64,000 nt of DNA from Bythopirellula sp041737835 (GCA_041737835.1 JBGSQY010000072.1), one strand, 5' to 3'; numbered from the stretch's first letter, positions 54,121 to 63,076 are shown. The notes: generated from the letters alone by a model not told the origin. A program made the numbers and translations.

Positions 54121-54139
54121 GAAGTGGATGATCAACTTC
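54121..54139. promoter_or_regulatory. Near-perfect 19-bp palindrome, probable LacI-family operator
   Basis: GAAGTGGATGATCAACTTC: eight of nine base pairs match around a central G. It lies 22-40 nt upstream of the first gene of the xylan operon and just downstream of the preceding terminator, where the promoter has to be. The nearby LacI-family gene at 58227-59237 is the obvious candidate to bind it. Confidence 0.5.
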
Positions 54140-54154
54140 TTGACGAATCTCTTC

Positions 54155-54210
54155 AAAAAAAACTACCGATCTAAACAACAGAAAGGTGTCAAACTCTGTT
54201 GTTTGGATCG
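54155..54210 (-). terminator. Terminator separating the lipoprotein transcript from the xylan operon
   Basis: On the minus strand a 16-bp stem (54195-54210 with 54167-54182, one G-U pair) is followed after four bases by eight Ts. It lies 68 nt after the lipoprotein stop codon. Confidence 0.85.
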
Positions 54211-54278
54211 TTTTCAGGAATGGATGCCGGCAACTCTGGGAGGGTAAGCTGCCAGAAAACAACCATAGATGTAGGAAT

Positions 54279-54704
54279 CTATTTTGAGCTAAGCTCCACA
54301 GGAATTGTGTTATTTCCCGGTTCGACCGTGAACTCAAGTCCCGACGTATTGATATCAAAATACTTATCCGGAACCAGACGCTCGGAAGGCTTCATTGTTC
54401 GTTGACCTTCTGGGACATCGGGTGGGCGGAAGGCCTGAATCGCAACGCGGTATTTCCCCGGCTTAACTCCTAGTTTTTTATTAGTCGTTAGTTCAAAGCG
54501 ACCCTTAGGATCAAGATCACTCACAGCTGGCGCGATGCCAGGTTCTTCGGGCGCGAACGTAATCAGGCCTGGCGAGATGGGGTTTCCGTCGAGCGTCACC
54601 ACACCATCAACAGTCGCGCCAAACTCGCTCCCGCATCCCAACAGGCAGCAGAGCGCCAAGCAACTGCTGTATCCAAGAGCCGACTTATTCAAACGTAATT
54701 GCAT
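54279..54704 (-). CDS. Small lipoprotein with carboxypeptidase-regulatory-like domain
   Basis: 141 residues. The signal peptide ends in CCLLGC with Cys24 as lipid anchor. The rest is a compact beta-sandwich of the transthyretin-like type common in planctomycete lipoproteins: GATVDGVVTLDGNPISPGLITFAP, then GRFELTTN, GKYRVAIQAF, and a last strand LEFTVEPGNNTIPVEL. No catalytic residues are apparent. It follows the DUF1559 gene by 36 nt, a pairing often seen in this phylum, and ends at a terminator. Confidence 0.82.
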   Translation of the reverse strand: MQLRLNKSALGYSSCLALCCLLGCGSEFGATVDGVVTLDGNPISPGLITFAPEEPGIAPAVSDLDPKGRFELTTNKKLGVKPGKYRVAIQAFRPPDVPEGQRTMKPSERLVPDKYFDINTSGLEFTVEPGNNTIPVELSSK

Positions 54705-54740
54705 ACCAATCCACTTTCGAAAAAAACACCGACGTGACTG

Positions 54741-55823
54741 TCACTCAGTGGTCTGCACCTCACCTCTGTTGCGTGTCGACAGGGCCCGATAGACCAGCGG
54801 ATTGATGTCGTCTTGGACAAATCTTGCCGAGGCATCTGCCATGGCGAATTGAGCTCCACCGGGATGAAAACTGCGAAAGCCTCGAGTTCGAGTCCAACAC
54901 TCCACAGCGCCGGGATTCGTGCAGGCTCCGGAAGCTTCGATATCCCAGTTCAGTTCGATTGCCGTGACTCCCCAATCACCGTCGCTCGACCAGGCTGCGC
55001 TATTACCATCAATTGGCGATGCCTCTCCGATCAGAAATGTGTTGCTCGCTCCGTCAGTAATCTCGTGAATTTTTACGCCACCACGGATGTAGGTTGTCCT
55101 CCAAAATATCCCTAAACAGTCATTTCCAGAGTAACATTGGAAAAGCGGATTATAGGTATAGAGCCCTGCAGGTTGTGGAGCGAAGGCCGCCTGAAATTCG
55201 TAGTGACCATCGCCGGCATTGCCCTTGTAGCAGGTCGTGGCAACGCGCAGGTCACGGGCAAACGGTACTGCCGAACCGTCCGAGTAGGGCCACTGGTTCC
55301 CTTGAAGGCCTCCATTCTCATCCGACGGGCAAACCAGCACTGCAGGCTGAGTTTCCACAGCAGCACGAAATGATGCATCCAATGTGAAGTTCATTCCCAG
55401 AGCGGTCTTGACATTCCAATCACCATTGAGTCCACGGCCTGGGATATTGAAACGGTCAAAAAGACTTTGCTGCTCCAAGAACGGCAGGACACGGACGATC
55501 CATCCTCCGCCATCCCGTCCCCCTTTGGGCAGTTCATCTGGCCTTAAATTTCGCCAAGTGTAAGTGAGTGAATCAAGGTTGACATCCTGAATCGCCTCGC
55601 TGTCGTAATAGTCTTCGTCGATCGGAAAGGCGCCTTTCTGATCGTGGTAATTGACTGCGGCCAATGCGACATTCTTAAGATTGTTAACACAACTCGCGCG
55701 TCGTGCCGCTTCGCGCGCTGCCTGGATCGCTGGCAACAATAACGCCACCAGCACGCCGATAATCGCAATCACCACCAGCAGTTCAACAAGTGTGAAACCG
55801 CGACATTTTCTGGGGCTTGTCAT
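54741..55823 (-). CDS. DUF1559 protein with type IV pilin-like N-terminus
   Basis: 360 residues. The N-terminus CRGFTLVELLVVIAIIGVLVALLLP is a prepilin methylation and membrane motif, followed by AIQAAREAARRASCVNNLKNVALA. The large C-terminal domain ends with FHPGGAQFAMADASARFVQDDI, the H-X9-DG type motif that defines these planctomycete proteins. The ATG at 55823 is taken, with AAGGGGA nine bases upstream. The family is hugely expanded in Planctomycetes and may form pseudopilus-like fibres. Placement among secreted glycosidases and PEP-CTERM proteins suggests a role at the cell surface. Confidence 0.93.
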   Translation of the reverse strand: MTSPRKCRGFTLVELLVVIAIIGVLVALLLPAIQAAREAARRASCVNNLKNVALAAVNYHDQKGAFPIDEDYYDSEAIQDVNLDSLTYTWRNLRPDELPKGGRDGGGWIVRVLPFLEQQSLFDRFNIPGRGLNGDWNVKTALGMNFTLDASFRAAVETQPAVLVCPSDENGGLQGNQWPYSDGSAVPFARDLRVATTCYKGNAGDGHYEFQAAFAPQPAGLYTYNPLFQCYSGNDCLGIFWRTTYIRGGVKIHEITDGASNTFLIGEASPIDGNSAAWSSDGDWGVTAIELNWDIEASGACTNPGAVECWTRTRGFRSFHPGGAQFAMADASARFVQDDINPLVYRALSTRNRGEVQTTE

Positions 55824-55881
55824 GACTACCATTCCCCTTGTTCGAATTGAGAACCTGGAACGATTTTGGAAAAGAATTCGA

Positions 55882-55913
55882 GGCGCCGGCGGGCTGCCCA
55901 CACCGCCGGCGTC
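55882..55913 (-). terminator. GC hairpin after the 446-residue PEP-CTERM gene
   Basis: GGCGCCGGCGG (55882-55892) pairs with CCGCCGGCGTC (55903-55913), 11 bp with one G-U pair. On the minus strand it starts 15 nt after the stop codon and is followed, after a few bases, by TTCTTTT. Probable terminator or attenuator before the DUF1559 gene. Confidence 0.55.
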
Positions 55914-55927
55914 GTGACTTCATGGAA

Positions 55928-57268
55928 CTAACTAACTCTGCGGCGAACTGAAATCAGGCCGCCGAGACTTACAAGGAGCAGCAAAGTCGCTGGCTCGGGA
56001 ACGGCAGTGACTGCAGTCAACGGACCACCAGCGCCATAGTTGGTCTGCCAATCTGACAGATTGCCAACACTCGGATTACGCTGCCACAACAAGAAGTCCC
56101 GGCCATCGACGTCGTTATCACCGTCGAAGTCGCCTGGCAGGCCATCAGGCTGCGCAACAATTGAAAACCGCAGAATCTCAATACCAAGCACACCCGGATC
56201 AACACCACTCGATTGGATTTGCATTTGGCTGAGTCCAAAATTTTGCAATCCGTCTCCTGGATTCGTCGACCCAAACTGCGTCACGAAATCTGTTTCCGAC
56301 CCCGAACCCAGGGGAATCGTGAACGTGGTAAATCCACTCGTGTTGAAATTGTCGGTATCGATGAAGAAGTTGTAGTCTTCGGCGCCAAGTCCCGGAGCGC
56401 TATCGTCGCCGTCATCATCGCCCAATACGAGATTAAATTGTGCGGCGGTATTGCCGGGAAGTAATCTCGCCTCAATTTCAATCTGGTAGTCTTCTGCCTC
56501 AAACGGCACGTTGAGGCCATTGAATCCGATCCCCCCGCCGCCAGTGGTGACCTGGTTGATCAAGATCGTCGGTCCAGAAACGTCGACGGCCCCGACATCG
56601 CTGAATGTGCCAAACGTAAAGCTTTGCGTTTGGGCCTCGTAGGTGGTCGTATTAAACTCGATTAAGAGCGGATCTTCTGGATCAACAAGTTTGACGCTTT
56701 GAACGTCGATTTTCAATCGGTCCGTGCCGCCGAACAGACTCTGAATTTGAATCTGCCGGAAACCATAATTTTGAATCGCGTCGCCATCGGTCTGATTGTA
56801 TGCGGCCTGACGGAAAATGGGACCGGGATTGACGAGCGACTGAGTGATCAATGTCGGTACCCCGGGGGTAATGCCGGTCAGATCGAATCCAAATTGATAT
56901 TCCTCACCCGTATTCACCCCGTCATTGTCCACGAGCACGATATTAAAACCGGTAGCAAGATTGAGAGCATCCACAGTGAGCATGATTTCAAGCTGGGTGG
57001 TGGCGGCGTTGAACTCGGCGGCAATGTCTGAACCCATACCACCAAACAAGCCATTGCCCGGTTCAACATCCGCATTGATATCGATGCTGATCACGCCGTT
57101 GGAAGTGTCAACGGCGAAGAAGTCGGCGAAGTCACCAAATGCAAAACCATTCGCATCGTGCTGCGCTGCATCGTAGGTTGCGTAGACAGCGCCTTCAGCA
57201 CGGCTTGCAACGAAGGCAGACAGCAGTAGTGCACTCATTCCGAAGTATCGGAACCTATTAAATTTCAT
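55928..57268 (-). CDS. PEP-CTERM protein with two tandem beta-sandwich domains and dockerin-like segment
   Basis: 446 residues with a signal peptide (MSALLLSAFVASRAEG). Two homologous domains follow: one around AVYATYDAAQHDANGFAFGDF, ending GDAIQNYGFRQIQIQS, and a second from EFNTTTYEAQTQSFTFGTF to GDGLQNFGLSQMQIQS. Then comes the calcium-loop segment DFDGDNDVDGRDFLLWQRN and the sorting tail VPEPATLLLLVSLGGLI plus RRRVS. GGGAGGT seven bases upstream sets the ATG at 57268. No catalytic motif is seen, so carbohydrate binding or a structural matrix role is more likely than an enzyme. Confidence 0.85.
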   Translation of the reverse strand: MKFNRFRYFGMSALLLSAFVASRAEGAVYATYDAAQHDANGFAFGDFADFFAVDTSNGVISIDINADVEPGNGLFGGMGSDIAAEFNAATTQLEIMLTVDALNLATGFNIVLVDNDGVNTGEEYQFGFDLTGITPGVPTLITQSLVNPGPIFRQAAYNQTDGDAIQNYGFRQIQIQSLFGGTDRLKIDVQSVKLVDPEDPLLIEFNTTTYEAQTQSFTFGTFSDVGAVDVSGPTILINQVTTGGGGIGFNGLNVPFEAEDYQIEIEARLLPGNTAAQFNLVLGDDDGDDSAPGLGAEDYNFFIDTDNFNTSGFTTFTIPLGSGSETDFVTQFGSTNPGDGLQNFGLSQMQIQSSGVDPGVLGIEILRFSIVAQPDGLPGDFDGDNDVDGRDFLLWQRNPSVGNLSDWQTNYGAGGPLTAVTAVPEPATLLLLVSLGGLISVRRRVS

Positions 57269-57309
57269 GACAAGACCTCCCATAAGATGAGTATTTCCAA
57301 ATCACGCGA

Positions 57310-58011
57310 TCAAACGCTACGGCGACGTACGAGCAACAGCGCGCTCATCGCGAACCCGCCCAAGCTCAGGCTGGCTGGTTCAGGAACATTGGCCACCAGC
57401 CGCACATTATCGAATTGAAAAATTCCATGATTAGCATCGCTATTGGTCGCGAAAATAATTTCGATCCAACCTGGGTTGCCATTGGCAATCCAATCCGACT
57501 TATGGTCCGTGGGATCGGCTGGAAGTCCTGAGTGGTAATCGTATTCCAAGGTAACCGTCTGCGCCCCTCCGCCGCCTGGCCCCCAACCAACGCCTTGTGC
57601 TGTGTAGCTCTTACCCACGAAGCCGCCATACTGTGAGTTGAGAGCAATCTCAAAAATCTGAGCGAAGCCATCAAACGTCGTTGCCGGGAAAGTTACGTCG
57701 ACCAACAATTTGTCATTGGTCACAAAGTCAGCAATCGTGCCGGCCGCTCCCGCACTGTAGGCCAAAGACTGGGCATAACCGCCACCAGGCTTGGTGTATT
57801 GAACGGCGTAGTTGCCTAAGGTCGCGCCATTTGTCGTGTAAGCGTAGTCAGCATCCCAAGGCTGAACTCCACCGCTCCAACGTCCCCAGCCAGGTGCCGA
57901 TTGTTCGAAATCGCCGATCACAACGTCGGCAACGCTCATCGAAGCCAAACTCATAATCAAAGCCACTGCCATGCACTGAACCTGCAATGCGTGTCTGCTT
58001 AACCGTTTCAT
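57310..58011 (-). CDS. PEP-CTERM protein, carbohydrate-binding-like
   Basis: 233 residues: signal peptide (CMAVALIMSLASMSVA), then a jelly-roll-like domain (VVIGDFEQSAPGWGRWSGG, NYAVQYTKPGGGYAQSLAY, GWIEIIFATNSDANHGIFQFDNVRL). The layout is that of carbohydrate-binding modules attached to planctomycete glycosidases. The tail VPEPASLSLGGFAMSALLLV with RRRSV is a PEP-CTERM signal. GGGAGTG sets the ATG at 58011. It lies 41 nt upstream of the next PEP-CTERM gene on the same strand, so they are probably co-transcribed. Confidence 0.82.
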   Translation of the reverse strand: MKRLSRHALQVQCMAVALIMSLASMSVADVVIGDFEQSAPGWGRWSGGVQPWDADYAYTTNGATLGNYAVQYTKPGGGYAQSLAYSAGAAGTIADFVTNDKLLVDVTFPATTFDGFAQIFEIALNSQYGGFVGKSYTAQGVGWGPGGGGAQTVTLEYDYHSGLPADPTDHKSDWIANGNPGWIEIIFATNSDANHGIFQFDNVRLVANVPEPASLSLGGFAMSALLLVRRRSV

Positions 58012-58066
58012 TAGTCGCACTCCCAAAGATTCTGAAAAGAACTCCAACGCCATAGCTAATAGTCTT

Positions 58067-58081
58067 GAGATGCCTCATCTC
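58067..58081. promoter_or_regulatory. Palindrome upstream of the PEP-CTERM pair
   Basis: GAGATG, CCT, CATCTC: perfect 6-bp arms, 56-70 nt upstream of the start at 58011. It shares a GATG/CATC core with the palindrome at 54121-54139 and may be a second operator of the same regulator. The match is not close enough to be sure. Confidence 0.35.
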
Positions 58082-58226
58082 GTCTCGGCATTGAATCAAT
58101 CGCCTACCTCCGGCAGCACGTCTTGGGTATTATCCCAGGACGAAAATTGCCGACTCCCATCGACTTGCTGCTACCACATCAATTGAAAAGTTAATGAAAA
58201 GCTAGTGTCTAATACCTAGATCGCAT

Positions 58227-59237
58227 CTACGACAAATCTGCCACTTTTGGCGGAGCAGTGGATGCTCGCTTGATCAGAGTATGTCTGACGAATATTCGCT
58301 CGATCTCTGCTTCTTCCGATTCGATTTGTTTAACCAACAAGTTCGCCCCCAAGCGTCCGATATGCTTGGCCCCAAAGCCCATCGTCGTCAGTGGTGGGGT
58401 CATGTACTTTGTCGATTGCAAATCGTTGAAACCCACCACGCTTAAGTCGTCTGGAATTCGCAAGCCATGCTGCCAGGCCGCTAAATACACGGCCATTGCC
58501 TCGACATGGCAGTAGCACACGACCGCCGTCGGCCGATGAGGACCTTGAAACAGAATCTGCGGCAATTCGTCTTCCGCGGCGTGACAAAACTTCACTTCCG
58601 ACTCAAGCCCCGCTTCGACCATCGCCCGTCGATATCCGGCATGACGATCCGCCACGCTATAGTGAGGTCGAATACTGTCATGCAAATACATGACAATGCG
58701 GCGATGGCCTAAATCCAGCAAATGCTGGGTAGCCGTATAGGCTCCCGCCTCATCTTCGGTCACGGCGCACGACCAGTCGGCAACGGTCTTATCCATCAAC
58801 AACACGCGCGGGAGGCCAATTTCGGAGATCACCTTCGTTGCCGCGTCGGGCAAGAAGTGCGACACCGCAATCCCATCAAAACGCCCGTCTAGCAGCAGTT
58901 CCCGCCAATCGCCTTTATCGTCGTAGGGCACAACCACAACGTGGTAGCCTTGTTCATGCATTTCATCAGTGAAGCCGCCTGCGACCTCACCCATCGTCCC
59001 TTCGCAAATCCACGCCGTGTGAGTGTGGAACAATCCGACAGCATGCGTACGGGACCGGGAGAACGCCCGGGCTCGCCAATTCTTGCGATATCCCATTTCC
59101 TTAGCCAGCCGCCGGATGCGAGCCGCACGGGCAGCACTCCCGAGTGAGGTTTCCTTAACATCACCTCGCAGGACGCGCGCAACGGTTGAGCTAGAAACTC
59201 CAGCACGCTCAGCGATTTCGTAGATCGTGACCGACAT
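58227..59237 (-). CDS. LacI-family transcriptional regulator
   Basis: 336 residues. The N-terminal helix-turn-helix TIYEIAERAGVSSSTVARVLRG is classic, although the usual hinge alanine pair is altered after an unusual Ser/Ala-rich insertion (GSAARAARIRRLAKEMGY). The periplasmic-binding-protein-like sensor domain follows (HAVGLFHTHTAWICEG, GRFDGIAVSHFLP, DLGHRRIVMYLHD, VVGFNDLQSTKYMTPPLTT). It is the promoter-distal boundary of the xylan locus on the same strand. A xylo-oligosaccharide or xylose effector is inferred from context only. Confidence 0.92.
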   Translation of the reverse strand: MSVTIYEIAERAGVSSSTVARVLRGDVKETSLGSAARAARIRRLAKEMGYRKNWRARAFSRSRTHAVGLFHTHTAWICEGTMGEVAGGFTDEMHEQGYHVVVVPYDDKGDWRELLLDGRFDGIAVSHFLPDAATKVISEIGLPRVLLMDKTVADWSCAVTEDEAGAYTATQHLLDLGHRRIVMYLHDSIRPHYSVADRHAGYRRAMVEAGLESEVKFCHAAEDELPQILFQGPHRPTAVVCYCHVEAMAVYLAAWQHGLRIPDDLSVVGFNDLQSTKYMTPPLTTMGFGAKHIGRLGANLLVKQIESEEAEIERIFVRHTLIKRASTAPPKVADLS

Positions 59238-59950
59238 GAGACAGACTCAAGACAAGAGATACACCGGAATACGCACGAGAACCAAAACTTGCCACCGGTG
59301 TCATTTAAGAGAACACGCCTTAAAGTCTATTGCAATAGTAAAATTGTCGTAATTTAACAGAAATGCCAACATTTTTCGATTTACTACTCCCAAATTGGGT
59401 CGCAATACGGTTCCACTATTCTGACACTGGTGCCAATCAGGCCGAATTTTGTTGAGCCATCAGCTAAGAATCCATCCGAAGAGCCTAGGTAGACTTCGGA
59501 TTACAGGCTGCGCTGTCAATTTCATACGTCTTCGTACTCCGGGGATTCAGTCTACTAGCCTTCCTAGTCGCTTAGATCAGCCGGAGCATTCTTTCCGTAC
59601 CCAAGAATCGTTGCCAATGCCATTTAATCCTGTACTGGGTAGTTCGCTTGACACGGCAAGGAGGCAATTACTTTATACGCCTTACCAAGGCTGAATTTTT
59701 TTATCGAAGAATACGATGTGGTCAAAGCCACGCGGCTTAAAAGTCTTATTACGAGCGTGGTGAATACCTCAATAACAATTTGAATCGCCGGTTTTCCGCC
59801 TGCGGCCCCATTCTTAACGCGAGGCATTGCCCCTGACTCACGCGTCGTAGTTTGCCACCATGCGAATATCGAGGTAAGTATCTTTGTGTTAGCCACTTTT
59901 TATCTTCTCGTTTGGCGACGATATTTCACCAAAAGTTCGAGTAGCTTCTT
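59238..59950. other. Gene-free stretch between the LacI and PilZ genes
   Basis: 713 nt, AT-richer than the surroundings, with no supported gene. An 8-bp palindrome CACCGGTG at 59293-59300, 56 nt upstream of the LacI start, is a possible autoregulatory site. A weak 90-residue frame on the minus strand at 59624-59896 has no family features. Promoters for both flanking genes must lie here. Confidence 0.5.
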
Positions 59951-60622
59951 ATGAGACTGACAAATAACAGCCTAGCGACGGTCATTGCTTGGGTTAGCAC
60001 GTGCCTTCTCGCCTGTGGCGTCAGCACGCTTTTCAGTGACAGTACGCGGATGATTTGGATGACCTGGGGAGGGTTTGGCCTAGCCTCTGCCGTAGGCCTC
60101 GATGTTTCGGCCCGTGTACGAGAAAAGGTACGTCTTGAGGAACTGAGGCGGATTTCGACAAAACGTATCGACAGAGAATTTCAGTTATCTGCGGCAGAAT
60201 CAGAAGCAAACATGGCGATTCGAGAAGCCGTCGGTCGTATTTTGGGCGGTGTTTTGCCAGAAATTCAGCGTACCGATACGCGACGAACTCACGAACGATT
60301 TCCTTGTTCGTTAGATGCGGAAATCATTTTGCAACAGCATATCAAACAGCTTTCAAGCAACCCTGTCACTTCCACTGAAATGGCAAAGATCACCAATCTT
60401 TCCGAATCAGGTTTTGAGATAACACTCGAAAACCAGGTTACCCCTCAACGTGCTGCCATGATTATCACAATGGCCGACCAAAAGCGCATCACAATGCTGG
60501 CAGATATACTCTGGTGTACCCCGCTAGATGGCGGTGCCTTCATCGCCGGAGGCCGATTTATGCAAGTGTTACCAGTCGAGGAATATATCGGTAAGCAACT
60601 ATGCAATCCACAGTACACTTAG
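59951..60622 (+). CDS. Membrane-anchored PilZ-domain protein
   Basis: 223 residues. Two hydrophobic helices at about 8-28 and 34-52 anchor it in the membrane, followed by a charged helix (VREKVRLEELRRISTKRIDREF). The PilZ domain spans about 110-215 with both c-di-GMP binding motifs intact: RxxxR as RTHER (Arg112-Arg116) and (D/N)xSxxG as NLSESG (Asn149-Gly154). Binding of c-di-GMP is therefore likely. It heads a signalling cluster with three response-regulator-like genes. Confidence 0.85.
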   Translation: MRLTNNSLATVIAWVSTCLLACGVSTLFSDSTRMIWMTWGGFGLASAVGLDVSARVREKVRLEELRRISTKRIDREFQLSAAESEANMAIREAVGRILGGVLPEIQRTDTRRTHERFPCSLDAEIILQQHIKQLSSNPVTSTEMAKITNLSESGFEITLENQVTPQRAAMIITMADQKRITMLADILWCTPLDGGAFIAGGRFMQVLPVEEYIGKQLCNPQYT

Positions 60623-60903
60623 CATCTCACAAAGCCACTCTCTGAGATCAGCCCCTCAGCTTAGACCAAGCAACACTTTACCTTGCTTGCGGTCTGTACG
60701 TAGCCTGTCCGTAGTTTGGCTAGTCACATCAAGCATAATAAGCGGTTGTTCCTCGTAACAATTTCGCACGTTGCGTAGTTGCCGTGCTACCAATGCGCAT
60801 AGCGCATCTTGCGTTGATCTGACTATCTCAAGATCATCTTGCACCACAGGTAAAGCTCGCTTATCCCAGTGGGCAACCTCCACAGTTACAGGAGTTTTGA
60901 TCT

Positions 60904-62280
60904 ATGGTTCGTCAAGTGTTGTTGATTGATGATGACGATGCAACTTGCCGTGCAATAAATCATGCCGTTGCAGGGTCTAAAATTGCTCTCTGCACAGAAC
61001 ACGAACCAGCGCGTGGCCTAGCACGACTGCGTTCGCAACAGGTTGATGCACTTTTACTGGGAATTAATGGCACGACGTCGGCTGGCTTAGAAGTCCTCAA
61101 GAAAGCGCGGGATATAGCACCCACATTGCCACTTATTGCACTGACCGCGGAACCAACGATTGCCTCGACAATCCGTGCCTTTCGATTGGGAGCAACGGAT
61201 TTCTTAGCCAAACCACTTGTTTCAGAAGAAGTCATTTCGGTTCTCCAGCGCAATCCTCCGCACAGTCGTTTACTCCCTGCAATTCGCAGCGAACATGAAT
61301 TACTGCGAGAGCCCTCAGAAAATGGCTCCCTTCTGCCCGTGTTTGCTGGACCAAGGATGAACAATCTGCGCGATCAAGCAATCAATTTGGCACGATGCAA
61401 CACCCCCCTCTTGGTACGAGGTGAAATAGGCGTGGGTAAAGAAACGATTCTCAATTGGATACACCAGCTAAGCGACCGCTGCGACCACCCATTCATTAAG
61501 GTTTACTGCGATGCTATTCACGAAAGCCAGTTGATCGATATGCTCTTTGGCAACTCCAGTCATGGTTTGGACGATTCACGCCGACTTGGCTATTTGGAAC
61601 AGGCAGGGTCGGGAACACTTTTGCTGCACAATGTCACTTCACTCCCAGAATCTATTCAACTCCGTTTAGCAAATATTGTTGAGGTGGGCCAATTTTCACC
61701 CTCTTGTAGCAGCGAGAAAATCGCATTCCGTGCACGAATTGTGGCGACCACAACAAGCCGTAGCAAATGGCGTAGCGATTCGACGGCTCTCTCTGCAGGG
61801 CTGCAGGCACTCTTCGGCGGGAATCTGATAGACATACCTCCCTTAAGAGATCGAGTCGAGCATATTCGCCCGCTAGTACATGCGTTGAATATCAACACGG
61901 GCCATGACCTATCGCTGCAAAGTCGCTGGGCTAGTTTAGTATTTTCCAAGCCCGCGCTGACTAGGATTCAATCGCATGATTGGCCAGGGAATGTCGATGA
62001 ACTCCGCAATTTCATACGACGAATGTATGTGTTCATGGAAAGACCCACCGTCGAAGAAACGGATATTGACGAACTGCTCGTCCCCGGACAGCGCAGCAGG
62101 AACAATAAAATGCTTTCAATACCAATTGAGGGTGACTACAAGATGATAAGTCAAGCAATCATCGCCGAAGCTATCCAGCTCGCACGAGGCAATAAATCAG
62201 CGGCGGCACGTTCGCTTGGCCTACACCGCAAGACGCTTTACAGAATCATGAAAGACGGAGGGCACAGGGAACGCAATTGA
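60904..62280 (+). CDS. Degenerate NtrC-family protein without sigma-54 activation residues
   Basis: 458 residues with the NtrC layout: receiver (1-115), AAA+ domain (about 145-370), Fis-type helix-turn-helix (NKSAAARSLGLHRKTLYRIMK). Key residues are missing. The phosphoacceptor Asp is Gly53 (LLLGIN), although Asp pocket residues DDDD, Thr81 and Lys103 remain. Walker A is kept (GEIGVGKE, 173-180). Walker B is GTLLLHNV, with His242-Asn243 instead of Asp-Glu. The GAFTGA loop is replaced by NSSHGLDDSRR. ATP hydrolysis and sigma-54 contact are thus unlikely. A phosphorylation-independent DNA-binding regulator or antagonist is inferred. Confidence 0.85.
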   Translation: MVRQVLLIDDDDATCRAINHAVAGSKIALCTEHEPARGLARLRSQQVDALLLGINGTTSAGLEVLKKARDIAPTLPLIALTAEPTIASTIRAFRLGATDFLAKPLVSEEVISVLQRNPPHSRLLPAIRSEHELLREPSENGSLLPVFAGPRMNNLRDQAINLARCNTPLLVRGEIGVGKETILNWIHQLSDRCDHPFIKVYCDAIHESQLIDMLFGNSSHGLDDSRRLGYLEQAGSGTLLLHNVTSLPESIQLRLANIVEVGQFSPSCSSEKIAFRARIVATTTSRSKWRSDSTALSAGLQALFGGNLIDIPPLRDRVEHIRPLVHALNINTGHDLSLQSRWASLVFSKPALTRIQSHDWPGNVDELRNFIRRMYVFMERPTVEETDIDELLVPGQRSRNNKMLSIPIEGDYKMISQAIIAEAIQLARGNKSAAARSLGLHRKTLYRIMKDGGHRERN

Positions 62281-62419
62281 CAACCGATAGCCTGAAGGCC
62301 CAAATTTATTTGACAACGGTCGAGCGTTTCTTAGTGAGGGGTGCGTTCGCGACTTAAGTTATGATCTGTCACGGTGAATGGGATGGGTATGCGCAGTACT
62401 CTTGTGGAGAAGCTTGCGA

Positions 62420-63076
62420 TCAAGGTTGTATCAGTCCTTCCCGGATCGCTAGGCGACTCAGCAGCACCCGATCATTTATGCCAAGTTTACGCATCAATCT
62501 GTATTTATGTCCGTCGATCGACTTCCTTGAGAGTTTCAGTTTACTGGCGATCATTTTGAGACTATCACCATACGCTAGTAGTCGAAATATTTCTAACTGC
62601 AATGCGCTTAACGATGCCACGGGGTCTCGAGTCGCAATGGAATAAGCGTGAGTTACTGAGTCATATTGTACTCGACTCTTTAACCCTTCAGAGAATCGCG
62701 TCTCTCCTAAACAAATCTGCTGTAGGTGCTCAAACAAAGCCTGGGGCGATTCGTTCTTTAATAACAGCCCTTTAGCGTCTGCCTGCAACGCCTTTGCCAT
62801 AAGCAGGTCGGTCCATTCGCCACCGACGAACGCAATCTTAGCCTTATTCCCACTGCTGCGAATGTTGCCAGCCAGATCAAACGCATCCTCTTTGAGATCA
62901 AGATCGATGAGAGCAACGTCAAGGCTAGGATCCGTCAGCTGGGTGGTCGTTATTCCTTGACTGTCACCGGCGTAGACGAGAAAGAATTCATGATGAGTTT
63001 CGGACCATTGCTTGACCGCGTCAATACAGAGTTGGCAGTGAAGCATACAGGCAAATCGCAACTTCTCGGATGTCAT
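62420..63076 (-). CDS. LuxR-type response regulator with atypical receiver
   Basis: 218 residues. The receiver keeps a candidate phosphoacceptor in VALIDLDL (Asp58 or Asp60) and Lys107 (LLLKNES). It lacks the N-terminal acidic pair that binds magnesium: the first strand reads RFACMLHCQLC. The C-terminal LuxR helix-turn-helix is intact: LSALQLEIFRLLAYGDSLKMIASKL, then SIDGHKYRLMRKLGI. Phosphorylation may be weak or absent. It is convergent with the NtrC-like gene and has no kinase partner nearby. Confidence 0.85.
   Translation of the reverse strand: MTSEKLRFACMLHCQLCIDAVKQWSETHHEFFLVYAGDSQGITTTQLTDPSLDVALIDLDLKEDAFDLAGNIRSSGNKAKIAFVGGEWTDLLMAKALQADAKGLLLKNESPQALFEHLQQICLGETRFSEGLKSRVQYDSVTHAYSIATRDPVASLSALQLEIFRLLAYGDSLKMIASKLKLSRKSIDGHKYRLMRKLGINDRVLLSRLAIREGLIQP

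Noticed and set aside
59624..59896. 90-residue minus-strand frame upstream of the PilZ gene
   Set aside because: No ribosome-binding site, no hydrophobic or domain pattern, and isolated in an AT-rich intergenic region.
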